Shown: piece after piece, positions 32,735-41,507 of the stretch
Position numbering within the stretch: position 1 is the first letter of the stretch
How the letters are laid out: every line of letters begins with the position of its first letter
Origin: JBAZWE01 sp041660545
Lineage (GTDB): Bacteria > Actinomycetota > Thermoleophilia > BMS3ABIN01
Length of the DNA stretch: 64,000 nucleotides
Direction of reading: 5' to 3'
Assembly (NCBI GenBank): GCA_041660545.1
Contig: JBAZWE010000002.1
Span: 1 to 64,000 of the forward strand
Notes under the pieces: model-generated
Seen by the model: only the letters and a program-made list of their open reading frames with translations
The model's database searches: none
What the model was told of the DNA's origin: nothing
Program-made: the position numbers and the translations under genes

Positions 32735-33819
32735 TGTCCCATCCCCCTCTGCGAGCGGCGGCGTCGCACTCGTGTCTTCATCGCGTCCATCTTGTCGACG
32801 GACTCATCGCGTATCTGCTTGCCGGTAAGGCTTAAAAAGACATCGTCAAGCGTCGGCTCCCGCACGGTGACGGAAAGAATCTGAGTGGTTGTGCTCTTTA
32901 ATATCTGCGGCAGCACTGTGCGGCCGCTGGGAACCTCCAGATATATGCGGTCACCAGCCGGGCCCGAAGTGTCGGCCGGCGCCGGCTGTATAGTGGCGGT
33001 GAGGTCGAATTTCTCCTTCAGTTCCGTGGCCGTCGCACTGGCATCCGCTGAGCGCAGAGTGATAATGTCGCCGCCGACACCGTGCTTGAGCGTACCCGGT
33101 GTGTCCAGCGCCACTATCTTGCCGGTGTCGATGATGGCGATGCGGTCGCAATTCTCTGCTTCGTCCATGTAGTGAGTTGTCAAAAATACCGTGATGTCAT
33201 ACTCGGCCCTCAGCTCGTGCACGTGTTCCCAGATGGCGCTGCGTGTCTGCGGGTCGAGCCCCAGCGTCGGTTCGTCAAGAAAAAGCACATGCGGATAATG
33301 CATGAGACCGCGCGCTATCTCCAGCCGCCGCTTCATACCCCCCGAATAGGTTTCCACCCTGTCGCCGGCCCGATCGACAAGCCCCACCATTTCGAGCACG
33401 CGGCTGGCGCGTGGCCGGCGTTCAGATGCCGGCACGTTATAGAGCATGGCGTGGACCTGCAGGTTCTCCCACGCTGTCAACTGGTCGTCGAGCGTCGGGT
33501 CCTGAAACACTATGCCGATTGACTGACGCACGGCGTCCTGCTGGCTGGAAACATCAAAACCGTTGAGGATCGCGCGGCCCGAAGTGGGTTTGAGCAGCGT
33601 GCAGAGCATGCTGATGGTCGTGGTCTTGCCGGCGCCGTTAGGACCGAGGAATCCAAAGATCTCCTTACGGCCTACTTTAAAACTCACCTCATCAACCGCG
33701 GTAAAACCGTTGAACTTGCGCGTCAGGTTCTCGACCTCGATTACCGGCCCCCCAGACGCGGGAGGACGCGCCGCGCTCGCCTGCGCTTTCGCCGCGGCTG
33801 ATTTATCGAGCGCGTTCAC
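32731..33819 (-). CDS. ABC transporter ATP-binding protein (DrrA-like)
   Basis: A 362-residue ATPase. Walker A GPNGAGKTT, Q-loop in IVFQDPTLDDQLTAWENL, signature TYSGGMKRRLEIARG, Walker B VLFLDEPTLGLDP, switch His in TTHYMDEAE. The C-terminal 100 residues are the accessory domain of DrrA-like proteins, and a basic tail (RVRRRRSQR) ends the chain. GTG start overlaps the AbrB stop. With the DrrB-like permease it forms an exporter of lipids, glycolipids or drugs. Confidence 0.92.
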   Translation of the reverse strand: MNALDKSAAAKAQASAARPPASGGPVIEVENLTRKFNGFTAVDEVSFKVGRKEIFGFLGPNGAGKTTTISMLCTLLKPTSGRAILNGFDVSSQQDAVRQSIGIVFQDPTLDDQLTAWENLQVHAMLYNVPASERRPRASRVLEMVGLVDRAGDRVETYSGGMKRRLEIARGLMHYPHVLFLDEPTLGLDPQTRSAIWEHVHELRAEYDITVFLTTHYMDEAENCDRIAIIDTGKIVALDTPGTLKHGVGGDIITLRSADASATATELKEKFDLTATIQPAPADTSGPAGDRIYLEVPSGRTVLPQILKSTTTQILSVTVREPTLDDVFLSLTGKQIRDESVDKMDAMKTRVRRRRSQRGMGH

Positions 33820-34064
33820 TTTTCCTCCTTGCGGGCTATCTCTTCCATCTTTGACAGCCTTGCCATCGCCCTGGAGACGAACTCGGTCACCTGTTCGGAC
33901 TTGATGACATTGAGCGATTCCCCGTGCATGCCCGAAAATATCAGAAGCTTGTCGCCCTGCTTGATGTCCAGTTCCTGGCGAGCGTCGGCTGGAATGACAA
34001 TCTGTCCCCGCTCACCCACGGTTGCCGAGCCCCAGAACTGTGGGTCTGGCACGCTTTCCTTTGT
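33816..34064 (-). CDS. AbrB/SpoVT-type DNA-binding protein
   Basis: An 82-residue swapped-hairpin AbrB protein: FWGSATVGERGQIVIPADARQ followed by LDIKQGDKLLIFSG is the domain core. The C-terminal helix (about 55-82) is charged and may mediate oligomerisation. The start MTKESVPDP is chosen over an ATG 24 codons upstream that runs through the AT-rich promoter region. First gene of the exporter operon, so probably an autoregulator of DrrAB and the MFS pump. Confidence 0.85.
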   Translation of the reverse strand, partial: TKESVPDPQFWGSATVGERGQIVIPADARQELDIKQGDKLLIFSGMHGESLNVIKSEQVTEFVSRAMARLSKMEEIARKEEK

Positions 34065-34409
34065 CATTTTTCTCAATCCCCGGTTTGTGGAATATGTATG
34101 ATATTTCATATTAATAGAATAATAACCACTATTCAATGCAGGCTGGGACCCCTGTCATCTTTCAACGTTAAATTTACCGTAAACGGGAAATATTAATAGT
34201 AGAGGATAGGTTTGAGGAAGTTGATACGGAAGTGTCGCCAAAGGTTGAGGTTCATGTAAATCTCGTAAAAAGTACCAAAGAGGATCGGGTTAAAGAAGGG
34301 CAGGTGGTAATGATTGAATGGTGAAAAGAATAGCCTCATTCAAGACGTAGAGGCGTTGAGTATAACGTCTCTACGTTTATGTCAACCGGCGTCTTTTTCC
34401 GCAGGTAGC
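34065..34409. other. Intergenic region with orphan frame and hairpin
   Basis: It has an AT-rich promoter-like stretch upstream of the AbrB gene (34085-34140). A frame without a good start at about 34193-34324 encodes VEDRFEEVDTEVSPK and ends VVMIEW, possibly a gene remnant. A hairpin lies at 34345-34376. Confidence 0.35.
34345..34376. terminator. Hairpin between AbrB operon and M50 protease gene
   Basis: ACGTAGAG and CGTT pair with AACG and CTCTACGT, with one mismatch, around a six-base loop. It is followed by TTTAT on the plus strand. It may terminate the frame remnant on the plus strand or the protease gene on the minus strand. Confidence 0.5.
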
Positions 34410-35534
34410 CTATTGCGGCGCCAGCGGCGCGTCGGTCGAACTCAGAAGCATGAACACTTCGCTTAGGTGTTCCAGGGTCACCATTCCCAGCAGGTGGCCG
34501 TTCTCCATAACCGGAACCGCCTTGACTCCGCTTTCATTCATCTTCTCGTAGACTTTGGAGAAAGGCTCATCGGCATCCACGACCGGGAATGTCTTTTCCA
34601 TGACTTCACCAACCTGGGCTGTGGGCCCTTTTACATGCAATCCGTTGATGAGATTCGCCCGCGTGAGAACGCCGACGACCTGCCCCGTCTCATCCACAAC
34701 CGGAAAGTCCTCCTGGAGTCCGTGTAAAACTATGGTAACAACCTGGCCCAGACTGTGTCCGGGAGAAAGCAGCTGAACATTTCCGGTAACCGCCTGCCCG
34801 ACCTTGAGCCGAGACAGCACGGTTTTCATCTGCGCCCCCGCGCCTTCCTGCTCGGCGCCCATGTAAATGAAGATGGCGATGATAATCCAGAGCCACTGGC
34901 CGATCAGCAGGCCACCGATGCCAAGGATAAAGGCAAAGGATTGCCCGATGATCACAGCCGTGCGCGTCGCGCTCACATAAGACATGTGCTGGGCGAGAAT
35001 GCTTCTTAAGACCCGGCCCCCATCCAGGGGAAACGCCGGCAGGAGATTGAACACCGCCAGCATCAGGTTGATGATAAGCATGTATTCGATCAGTCCCTGC
35101 AGACTGATGCCCATGAGGATGTCGGTCGCCTGCTCGGCAGTCGAAGCAACGACCTTGCCGGGCAGGGCCACGTACACGAATCCGAGCATCACGGCTATGA
35201 CGACGTTGCTTAGAGGCCCCACCAGGGATACCCAGAGTTCCTTGCGCGGCTCCTCGGGCATGTTCTTCAGTAGCGAGACGCCGCCGATCGGCAATAAAGT
35301 TATGCTGGCAACGTCCGCACCGTAATGCTGGGCCATCCTGGAATGGCAGAGCTCATGGATGATCACACATATGAAAAGCAGGGAAACAAGGAAGGCGCCA
35401 TAAACGGTACCCCGTGTGCCGCCATTGAATGCCACGCCCCAGATGTAGGCGGCCCAGGCGATGATGAGGAAAAAGGTTATATGGATGCGAAGCTCGATGC
35501 CGAAAACACGAGCCACTTTAAAAGACCACTTCAT
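34410..35534 (-). CDS. Site-2 protease family metalloprotease with CBS pair
   Basis: A 374-residue intramembrane zinc protease of the M50 family. The active site HELCH is at residues 60-64 in the second helix, and the third ligand is in FPLDGGRVLRSIL. The first about 210 residues are membrane-embedded; the rest carries two CBS domains (about 240-360) that could bind adenine nucleotides. It resembles the SpoIVFB/archaeal S2P-CBS group. Single gene, with a structured RNA and a terminator upstream. Confidence 0.92.
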   Translation of the reverse strand: MKWSFKVARVFGIELRIHITFFLIIAWAAYIWGVAFNGGTRGTVYGAFLVSLLFICVIIHELCHSRMAQHYGADVASITLLPIGGVSLLKNMPEEPRKELWVSLVGPLSNVVIAVMLGFVYVALPGKVVASTAEQATDILMGISLQGLIEYMLIINLMLAVFNLLPAFPLDGGRVLRSILAQHMSYVSATRTAVIIGQSFAFILGIGGLLIGQWLWIIIAIFIYMGAEQEGAGAQMKTVLSRLKVGQAVTGNVQLLSPGHSLGQVVTIVLHGLQEDFPVVDETGQVVGVLTRANLINGLHVKGPTAQVGEVMEKTFPVVDADEPFSKVYEKMNESGVKAVPVMENGHLLGMVTLEHLSEVFMLLSSTDAPLAPQ

Positions 35535-35621
35535 AGATGATATTTACCCGTTTGGGTGACTGACTAAAACAGCAAAGGTGCCAGCCTGATGTTTCTCGGA
35601 TTTTTGTTGTCAGAAGCAGGA

Positions 35622-35648
35622 ATAAAAAAAGCGGCCTTACGGCCGCTT
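35622..35648 (-). terminator. Intrinsic terminator downstream of rdgB and the structured RNA
   Basis: On the minus strand AGCGGCC, a GUAA loop and GGCCGCU are followed by a run of U. It ends the transcript that comes from rdgB or from the structured RNA at 35649-35786. Confidence 0.9.
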
Positions 35649-35786
35649 ACATTAAATTTCATGATTTATCATTTCGTCCGGTCCGGGAGCCCACGCACTG
35701 CAAAAAGGTGGTAAAAACTCTCAAGGCATTTCGCCTTCCCTAAAAGTTGCCTTCCACCCCCCCTTGGAAAGCCCCGCTCCTGAAGA
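35649..35786 (-). ncRNA. Candidate structured RNA downstream of rdgB
   Basis: Between the rdgB stop and the terminator the minus strand can form one long rod: GGAGC with GCTCC at the base, then GGTGG with CCACC extended by G-U pairs, AACTTTT with GAGAGTT, and an apical AAGGC/GCCTT hairpin. The layout recalls 6S-like RNAs, but no specific 6S or SRP signature is seen. It may also be a 3' UTR element of rdgB. Confidence 0.4.
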
Positions 35787-36403
35787 TTAGCCTCCCCGAA
35801 GCTGAGCAAGCAGGCTGTGGGCCGCCCGGGCACGGTGACTGATACGATTTTTTTCTTCGGCAGAAAGCTGGGAAACCGTTAGCGAATAATTATCCGGGAT
35901 AAAAACCGGGTCGTAACCGAAGCCGAACTCTCCATGCGGCTCCATGGCGATCGTGCCGGGGAAGTCACCGCGGGCAACCAGCTCGCCGCCCTCAGGCGAA
36001 GAGCAGACGATCACACAGANNNNNNNNNNAAACGGGCGCGGCGATCGTCGTTGCCCTCGAGTTCTTTTAGCAGTTTGTTTACGTTATCAACGTCTGTGGC
36101 GTCTTCACCGGCATAGCGGGCGGAGTAGATGCCGGGCGCTCCAGCAAAAGCCTTTATCTCGATTCCGGAGTCGTCGGCCATGATCCAGGGGACAGTTGCT
36201 TCCGGGGTGATCTTTTTTGCAAGGTATTGCTCCCGCACCGCTTCTACTTTCAGACGGGCGTTCTCTTCAAAGGTGGCGCCTGTCTCTGGAGGAAGCTCAA
36301 AACCGGCGGGCATTGCTTCTACCCGGATATCATCGAGCAACTGCCCGAACTCGCAGGCCTTGTTGGCATTGCCGGTGGCGAGGATTATTTTTTCCGGAAG
36401 CAT
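35787..36403 (-). CDS. rdgB: XTP/dITP pyrophosphatase, interrupted by a scaffold gap
   Basis: A HAM1/RdgB house-cleaning enzyme that hydrolyses non-canonical purine triphosphates. N-terminal ILATGNANKACEF, catalytic DDSGIEIKAF, GIYSARYAG; after the gap CVIVCSSPEGG, FGFGYDPVFIP and SHRARA. The ten Ns at 36019-36028 fall between the ARF and CVIVC segments, where relatives have one extra residue, so the real gap is probably about two bases. The two halves are in different frames as written. It follows rph after a few bases. Confidence 0.92.
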
Positions 36404-36418
36404 GATCGCGTGTTCTCG

Positions 36419-37153
36419 TCAGCCGCGGGGTTCTGCGGTGACCTTTAACTGTTCGGCGCTGATCTGCTGAATGCCGGATGCGGCCAGATCGATCAGCTGA
36501 TCGAGCGACTCACGGGAGAAGGCTGTCTTCTCAGCCGTCGCCTGAAGCTCGACTATATTGCCGGCTCCGGACATGATCACGTTCATGTCCACCTCGGCGC
36601 TGCTGTCTTCGATGTAATCCAGATCGAGCACCGGCTCACCTTCCCAGATGCCGACGCTGACCGCGGCCAGCGAATCCTTTAGGGGGATCTCGGCGATCAG
36701 GTCGCGGTCGACGAGGCTCGCCAGGGCCAGATGAAGCGCGACATAGGCGCCTGATACGGAGGCGCACCGCGTGCCGCCATCGGCCTGGATGACATCGCAA
36801 TCGACCCAGATGGTGCGATCGGCCAGACCCCGCAGGTCGACAACGCTGCGCAGGCTGCGGCCTACAAGCCGCTGTATCTCGAGTGTACGGCCGCCCTGCT
36901 TTCCCTTTACCGCCTCACGAAAAGTACGGTCGGGAGTTGAGGAGGGGAGCATGCTGTACTCCGCCGTCACCCAGCCACTACCCTGGCCGCGCATCCAGGC
37001 AGGAACCCCGTCCTGGATCTTGGCGCAACAGATAACCTTGGTCTTGCCCGCCTCGATCAGTACCGAGCCGTCGGCCCATTCTATAAAGTGGGGCGTGAAC
37101 TTCATGGGCCTGATCTCGCCGGGCCCGCGCCCGTCCGGTCGTTCAATTGCCAT
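36419..37153 (-). CDS. rph: Ribonuclease PH
   Basis: A 244-residue phosphorolytic 3'-5' exoribonuclease that trims tRNA 3' ends. It shows RPDGRGPGEIRPM, GSVLIEAGKTKVICCAKI, GWVTAEYSMLP, the phosphate-site region EIQRLVGRSLRSVVDL and DCDVIQADGGTRCAS. Normal length. The ATG overlaps the stop of the upstream QueT-like gene by one base. Confidence 0.97.
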   Translation of the reverse strand: MAIERPDGRGPGEIRPMKFTPHFIEWADGSVLIEAGKTKVICCAKIQDGVPAWMRGQGSGWVTAEYSMLPSSTPDRTFREAVKGKQGGRTLEIQRLVGRSLRSVVDLRGLADRTIWVDCDVIQADGGTRCASVSGAYVALHLALASLVDRDLIAEIPLKDSLAAVSVGIWEGEPVLDLDYIEDSSAEVDMNVIMSGAGNIVELQATAEKTAFSRESLDQLIDLAASGIQQISAEQLKVTAEPRG

Positions 37154-37841
37154 TAAATACCCTTCTCTTGTCCCAGGCCGATGATGGCCGGATTTTTTTT
37201 GAGTAAAACAAACAGGGGAGCTCCCAGAACGACCATGACACCAAGCTCGCCAAGACCTACCCAGAGCGCCGAAGGCAGATATGGAAGCTCTCCGGCGACG
37301 TTCAAAACCAGTGCCACTCCGAAAGCGTTAACGATNNNNNNNNNNTTACCGGAGCCGCCATTCCTTCCCAGCGGGGACCGATGGATCTCATGATCAGCGC
37401 GGCCACGAGTGTCATTCCCGCGCCGAAAGTCAGGTCGATCGCTCCAAAGGGACTGCCTATGTTGGCGATGATGCAGCCGATCCAGAGTCCAGGTACCGCC
37501 GCCATCTCGAAAGCCGCCAGGGGCATCAGCATCTCGGAGATCCTGAACTGCACCTGACCGTAGCTTATGGCGTTCAGTCCCGGCGACAGGGTGAGAACCG
37601 CGTACATCGCCGCGATCATGGCGCCTCTGGCGATCTGCAGAACGGTCATGTTGCGCATGTATCCCGCGACCACGAATGACACTCCCGACGCGTACAACAG
37701 ACCACATACCAGCATGACTCTCAGCATTCCATGGTCGTTCTCCGGAAGGGCGTACTCTACAATTCTCTCCCGTCCTATCAACCCCAGGCTGCTGATCACG
37801 GCCAGCGCCACTCCAGAAATTACAGGTACGTTTTTTTTCAT
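37153..37841 (-). CDS. QueT-like transporter, interrupted by a scaffold gap
   Basis: A membrane protein of about 225 residues. The core ARGAMIAAMYAVLTL, then ISYGQVQFRISEMLMPLAAFE and AAVPGLWIGCIIANIGSPFG, matches the QueT/DUF988 family of S-component-like proteins that import queuosine precursors through ECF modules. The N-terminal 60 residues (two helices) are extra compared with usual QueT proteins. The ten Ns at 37336-37345 lie before IVNAFGVALVL; collapsing one shared base restores the frame. Its ATG overlaps the murI stop (ATGA). An ECF energising module is not in the window. Confidence 0.75.
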
Positions 37842-38662
37842 GATACTCCGGCTTTCTCCAGTTCCAGGATCTCAAGCTGCCGAACATCCTCGAAAGGCAT
37901 CTGCAGGAATCGGGCTCCCACATTGACGAATGAATCCACATCGCCAGTACAGAGGAACGAATATCTTCCTTCCCGATCCGGATCGTTTTCAATTTCCTTG
38001 CGCTCAAGGATTTCGCCGACTTCACGGGCGGTCTCCCTGGCTGAGTTTACCAGCGTCACGCCCTTGCCCAATATCCTCTGTAACATCGGAGTGACCAGAG
38101 GATAATGCGTGCAGCCCATTATGACCGTATCTACGCCTTCTTCCTTCAGTGGCGCGGTATACGATTTAACCGTTTTGACAAGCTCGGGCGAAGAGACATC
38201 CCCTTCCTGGATCATCGAGGCCAGCTTCGGACATGCCTGTGAAAAAAAATCAATACCGGCATCGAGATTGTGCACGGCGCGCTCGTAACTGCCACTCGCA
38301 ACCGTGGCCTCTGTCGCCAGCACGCCTATCCGGCGGTTGCGGGTGATCTGCACAGCCGCCTCGGCCTCGGGGTGGACAGCGCCGATTATCGAGGCGTCCA
38401 GGCGCTCCTGCAGCCAGGGAAGCGCCGCGGCCGTGGCAGAATTACACGCCACGACCAGGAGTTTTACATCACGCGCCAGCAGATATGTGGCGATTTGCCC
38501 TGCAAAAAGCCTGAGTTCGTCGATTGATCTGGGACCGTACGGAAAGCGTCCGGTATCCCCCAGGTAGATGAAATCCTCATTGGGGTGGGCAACCAGGCAT
38601 TCGTGCAAAACCGTAAGGCCGCCGACGCCTGAGTCGAACATTCCTATTGGCCGGGAATCCAA
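37838..38662 (-). CDS. murI: Glutamate racemase
   Basis: A 274-residue racemase supplying D-Glu for peptidoglycan. Catalytic Cys in VVACNSATAAAL and in IMGCTHYPL; FDSGVGGLTVLHE at the N-terminus. The frame stays open another 75 codons upstream, but that is the reverse reading of the repetitive ricT tail; I chose the TTG at 38662, one base after the ricT stop. Part of the run holB-ricT-murI-queT-rph-rdgB. Confidence 0.95.
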   Translation of the reverse strand: MDSRPIGMFDSGVGGLTVLHECLVAHPNEDFIYLGDTGRFPYGPRSIDELRLFAGQIATYLLARDVKLLVVACNSATAAALPWLQERLDASIIGAVHPEAEAAVQITRNRRIGVLATEATVASGSYERAVHNLDAGIDFFSQACPKLASMIQEGDVSSPELVKTVKSYTAPLKEEGVDTVIMGCTHYPLVTPMLQRILGKGVTLVNSARETAREVGEILERKEIENDPDREGRYSFLCTGDVDSFVNVGARFLQMPFEDVRQLEILELEKAGVS

Positions 38663-38663
38663 C

Positions 38664-39623
38664 TTACCGCTTTCTCTTGCGATCCCTCGACCTGGAGTCC
38701 CTCGACCTGGGCTCCCTGGGCTTCTGGTCACGCGATCGCGGTTCCCGCGAACGGGGCTCTCGGGGCTTCGATTCTCTGGGCTTGGATTCCTGGGCCTTGG
38801 GCTCCTTCGGCTGCTCGCCTCGCGCTCCGGGAGGTTTGATCTCATCGATACCGGCCTCCACCTGCCCGCCTTCACCAAGATCGACAAGCACCTTCTCCTT
38901 GGGGATCAGATAATCCACGACCCTGCCCTCGCCGCGCTCCGTACTGACCATCGCACCCTTGGGAGGAGCCTTGGATTTGAAAGCCTTGTAAGCGTCCTGC
39001 TCATACTTCAAGCAGCACATCAGGCGGCCGCAGATCCCCGATATCTTCATGGGATTAAGCGGCAGGTTCTGTTCCTTGGCCATCTTGATGGATACCGGCT
39101 GCTGGTCTCCGGCGAACATCGTGCAGCACATACGGCGCCCGCAGGGGCCATAGCCACCTATCATGCGAGCTTCGTCACGTACTCCGACCTGGCGGAACTC
39201 TATCCTGGTCCTGAACTTTTTGGCCAGTTCTTCCACCAGCTTGCGGAAGTCCACACGCTCCTCCGCAAAGAAAGAAACGACGATCTTGCTGCTGTCGAAT
39301 ACTACTTCAGTATTGATCAGCCGCATGTCGATGCCGTATTCCTTTATCTTTTCCTCACACACGCTTGCCGCTCGCGCGGCTAATTTTTCGTTGCGCTCCG
39401 CTGTGGAAATATCACTGGAGGTCGCCTTACGCACGACCTTTTCCAGAGGCGCCTTTATCTTCGATGATGGAACCTCGTGATTGGCAACTACTATCCGGCC
39501 CATCTCGATACCCCGGCTGGTCCGCACGATCACCTGATCGCCCGTTTCCAGCTTTAGATCAGTGGGGTCGAAGGAATAGACTTTACATCCACTCCGGAAC
39601 ACAACTTCAACAAGTTCCGGCAC
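38664..39623 (-). CDS. ricT: PSP1 domain protein RicT (YaaT)-like
   Basis: A 319-residue protein with a PSP1 domain. Cys-rich motifs GPCGRRMCCTMF and ICGRLMCCLKYEQDAY match the Fe-S-binding signature of RicT/YaaT, a Y-complex component that acts in RNA maturation in Bacillus. The last 60 residues are a low-complexity tail of repeating Arg, Glu, Pro, Ser and Lys (PREPRSREPRSRD and similar), likely disordered and perhaps RNA-binding. The start lies next to the holB stop. Confidence 0.9.
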   Translation of the reverse strand: MPELVEVVFRSGCKVYSFDPTDLKLETGDQVIVRTSRGIEMGRIVVANHEVPSSKIKAPLEKVVRKATSSDISTAERNEKLAARAASVCEEKIKEYGIDMRLINTEVVFDSSKIVVSFFAEERVDFRKLVEELAKKFRTRIEFRQVGVRDEARMIGGYGPCGRRMCCTMFAGDQQPVSIKMAKEQNLPLNPMKISGICGRLMCCLKYEQDAYKAFKSKAPPKGAMVSTERGEGRVVDYLIPKEKVLVDLGEGGQVEAGIDEIKPPGARGEQPKEPKAQESKPRESKPREPRSREPRSRDQKPREPRSRDSRSRDRKRKR

Positions 39624-40721
39624 TTATAAAACCTCCTGCAATTGATAAAACATGGCCTGCAATGCAAGCTCCAAGTCGATATTATAGCCTAGTTTGGAAC
39701 GGGTGGCCTCGATAACCCCCACCGCGCGGCGGTAGCTGCCGGCTCGCGATGCGAGTGCCTGGTCCTCCAGCTCCAGCTCGTAGTCCCTGTTCATAACCGC
39801 TTGTCCCGCACCCGAAGCCATCACCATCATGTCCCTGAACCAGGACTCCAGGAAGTCCAGGGCGAGTATCAGTTCACGTCTCTGCGCCGCGCTTGAGCGA
39901 CGGTGTGCGTCCTGCTCCTGACGTTTTTTGGTCGTGGCGATGAAACCCTCGGGTATGGTCTCTTCCTCCACCGCCTCGCCGGCCTCCTGGGCGGCCGACA
40001 AGATATCGGCGGCCATCTGGGCGGCGCCGCCCTCCCAGGCGCCACGAGTAAGGTTCTCGCCGATCTGCAGGTAGCGGCCGCGGCGGGCAACCAGCTCCTC
40101 GTCCTCACAGAGGGCCCTGGCCAGGCCAAGGTTTCCCCGGCTGACTCGCGCGTATGCCTGGGCAATCGTTTCCGAAACACCGTATTTATCACGCAAAAAA
40201 GATTCGATGTCATCCGCGGGCACCGGTCCGAATCTCACGGTCTGGCAACGCGACACGAGCGTCGGCAGGACATGGTCTTCGCGGCCGGCCAGTAAAAGGA
40301 AGAAAACAAACCGGGGCGGTTCTTCCAGGGATTTGAGAAAGGCGTTGGCGCTCTCGGCGTTAAACGACGACGCGTCCGAGATGATGTAGATGCGGGCCTG
40401 GCTCTCATGAGGGTGGAGATTGAGGGAGCGGTTGACCTCACGGATCTGGTCGACGGTTATGAACGAGCCCGTGGGGGCCACGACCTCGATGTCGGGATGA
40501 GTTGCGCGAGCCGCCTTCTGGCAGGAAGGGCATACACCGCAACCGCCCTGCTCACAACACAGCGCCGCGGCAAAACCGAGCGCCGCCGTCATCTTGCCGG
40601 CGCCGGACGGCCCCAGAAAAAGGTATGCGTGGCTCGGTCCCTGCTTTATCGCGGCCGCAAGGAACCGGGCAACATGCTCCTGGCCGATGAGGCCGTCAAA
40701 GATTTGTGGTGGATTGGACAT
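39624..40721 (-). CDS. holB: DNA polymerase III subunit delta prime
   Basis: A 365-residue clamp-loader subunit. It has a P-loop-like LGPSGAGKMTAALGFA in which the usual Thr/Ser after Lys is Met, a zinc module CCEQGGCGVCPSCQKAA, ISDASSFNAESANAFLKSLEEPP and LVSRCQTVRFGP. Lack of ATP hydrolysis is normal for delta prime, so the altered P-loop is acceptable. Followed directly by ricT, a common order. Confidence 0.92.
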   Translation of the reverse strand: MSNPPQIFDGLIGQEHVARFLAAAIKQGPSHAYLFLGPSGAGKMTAALGFAAALCCEQGGCGVCPSCQKAARATHPDIEVVAPTGSFITVDQIREVNRSLNLHPHESQARIYIISDASSFNAESANAFLKSLEEPPRFVFFLLLAGREDHVLPTLVSRCQTVRFGPVPADDIESFLRDKYGVSETIAQAYARVSRGNLGLARALCEDEELVARRGRYLQIGENLTRGAWEGGAAQMAADILSAAQEAGEAVEEETIPEGFIATTKKRQEQDAHRRSSAAQRRELILALDFLESWFRDMMVMASGAGQAVMNRDYELELEDQALASRAGSYRRAVGVIEATRSKLGYNIDLELALQAMFYQLQEVL

Positions 40722-40825
40722 ATGATGATTTTGTCATATGGGAGGGGTGGATGGGAATCGGGGACTGAATCTATGTACAGGTGATGCGACTTCTTCTCTC
40801 GTTGCATATTGATTATTACTGTCTG

Positions 40826-41452
40826 CTAAAACTCCAGCCCCAGCCGCTCCCGGCAAGCAGCGACTACATCGGCGTGGACTTCTTCCACGCTCCTGCCGCC
40901 GTCGATACCGACGATCCGCCCCGGGTACATCTCTTCCAGCTTCCGATAGCCATCCTCGACTTTCTGATGGAAGGTGAGCGGCTCGCCCTCGATGCGATCC
41001 TCGGCGGTCCCGCGTCCGGCAAGGCGCTCGCGCGATGCGGCGACGTCGAGATGGAAGACGAAAGTGAGGTCGGGCATCAGCCCGCCGGTGGCGCCGAGAT
41101 TGAGGTCGAGAATCCGCTCGACGCCCAGCTCCCGCGCCATACCCTGATATACGAGTGAAGAATCTATATAGCGGTCGGAGAGGACGATCTTGCCCTGCAT
41201 GAGCGCCGGCTTGATGACTTCCTTGACCAGCTGCACACGGGCGGCGGCGTAGAGGAGGGCTTCGGTCCAGGCGTCCATGGTGGTGTGTTCCGGGCCGAGA
41301 AGAATTTCGCGGATCTGTTCGCCGAGAGAAGTGCCGCCCGGCTCGCGGACGCTCAAGGTGTCGATGCCGGCTCCAGTTGCCGCGGCTGTCAGCAGATCGA
41401 GTTGCGTAGACTTGCCGCTTTGATCGATTCCCTCAAAGGTGATGAAATACAT
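40826..41452 (-). CDS. tmk: Thymidylate kinase
   Basis: A 208-residue dTMP kinase. P-loop FEGIDQSGKSTQ, the DR(Y/H) motif in LSDRYIDSSLVYQG, the REPGGT motif and the lid region SRERLAGRGTAEDR. Normal length. It lies about 100 bases upstream of holB on the same strand and downstream of topA. Confidence 0.95.
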   Translation of the reverse strand: MYFITFEGIDQSGKSTQLDLLTAAATGAGIDTLSVREPGGTSLGEQIREILLGPEHTTMDAWTEALLYAAARVQLVKEVIKPALMQGKIVLSDRYIDSSLVYQGMARELGVERILDLNLGATGGLMPDLTFVFHLDVAASRERLAGRGTAEDRIEGEPLTFHQKVEDGYRKLEEMYPGRIVGIDGGRSVEEVHADVVAACRERLGLEF

Positions 41453-41507
41453 GGCGCTCCCTGCGTGGAACCATTAAGAATGAATGAACTTAAGGCCGCT
41501 CTTTGCG

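Noticed and set aside
34193..34324. A 43-codon frame ending VVMIEW as a gene
   Set aside because: No acceptable start codon or ribosome binding site; noted only as a possible remnant.
38663..38887. A 75-residue N-terminal extension of glutamate racemase
   Set aside because: It is another reading frame of the low-complexity ricT tail; the family starts right where the TTG at 38662 lies.
38568..39383. A 271-codon plus-strand frame over murI and ricT
   Set aside because: Antisense of two recognised genes; its repetitive part mirrors the ricT tail.
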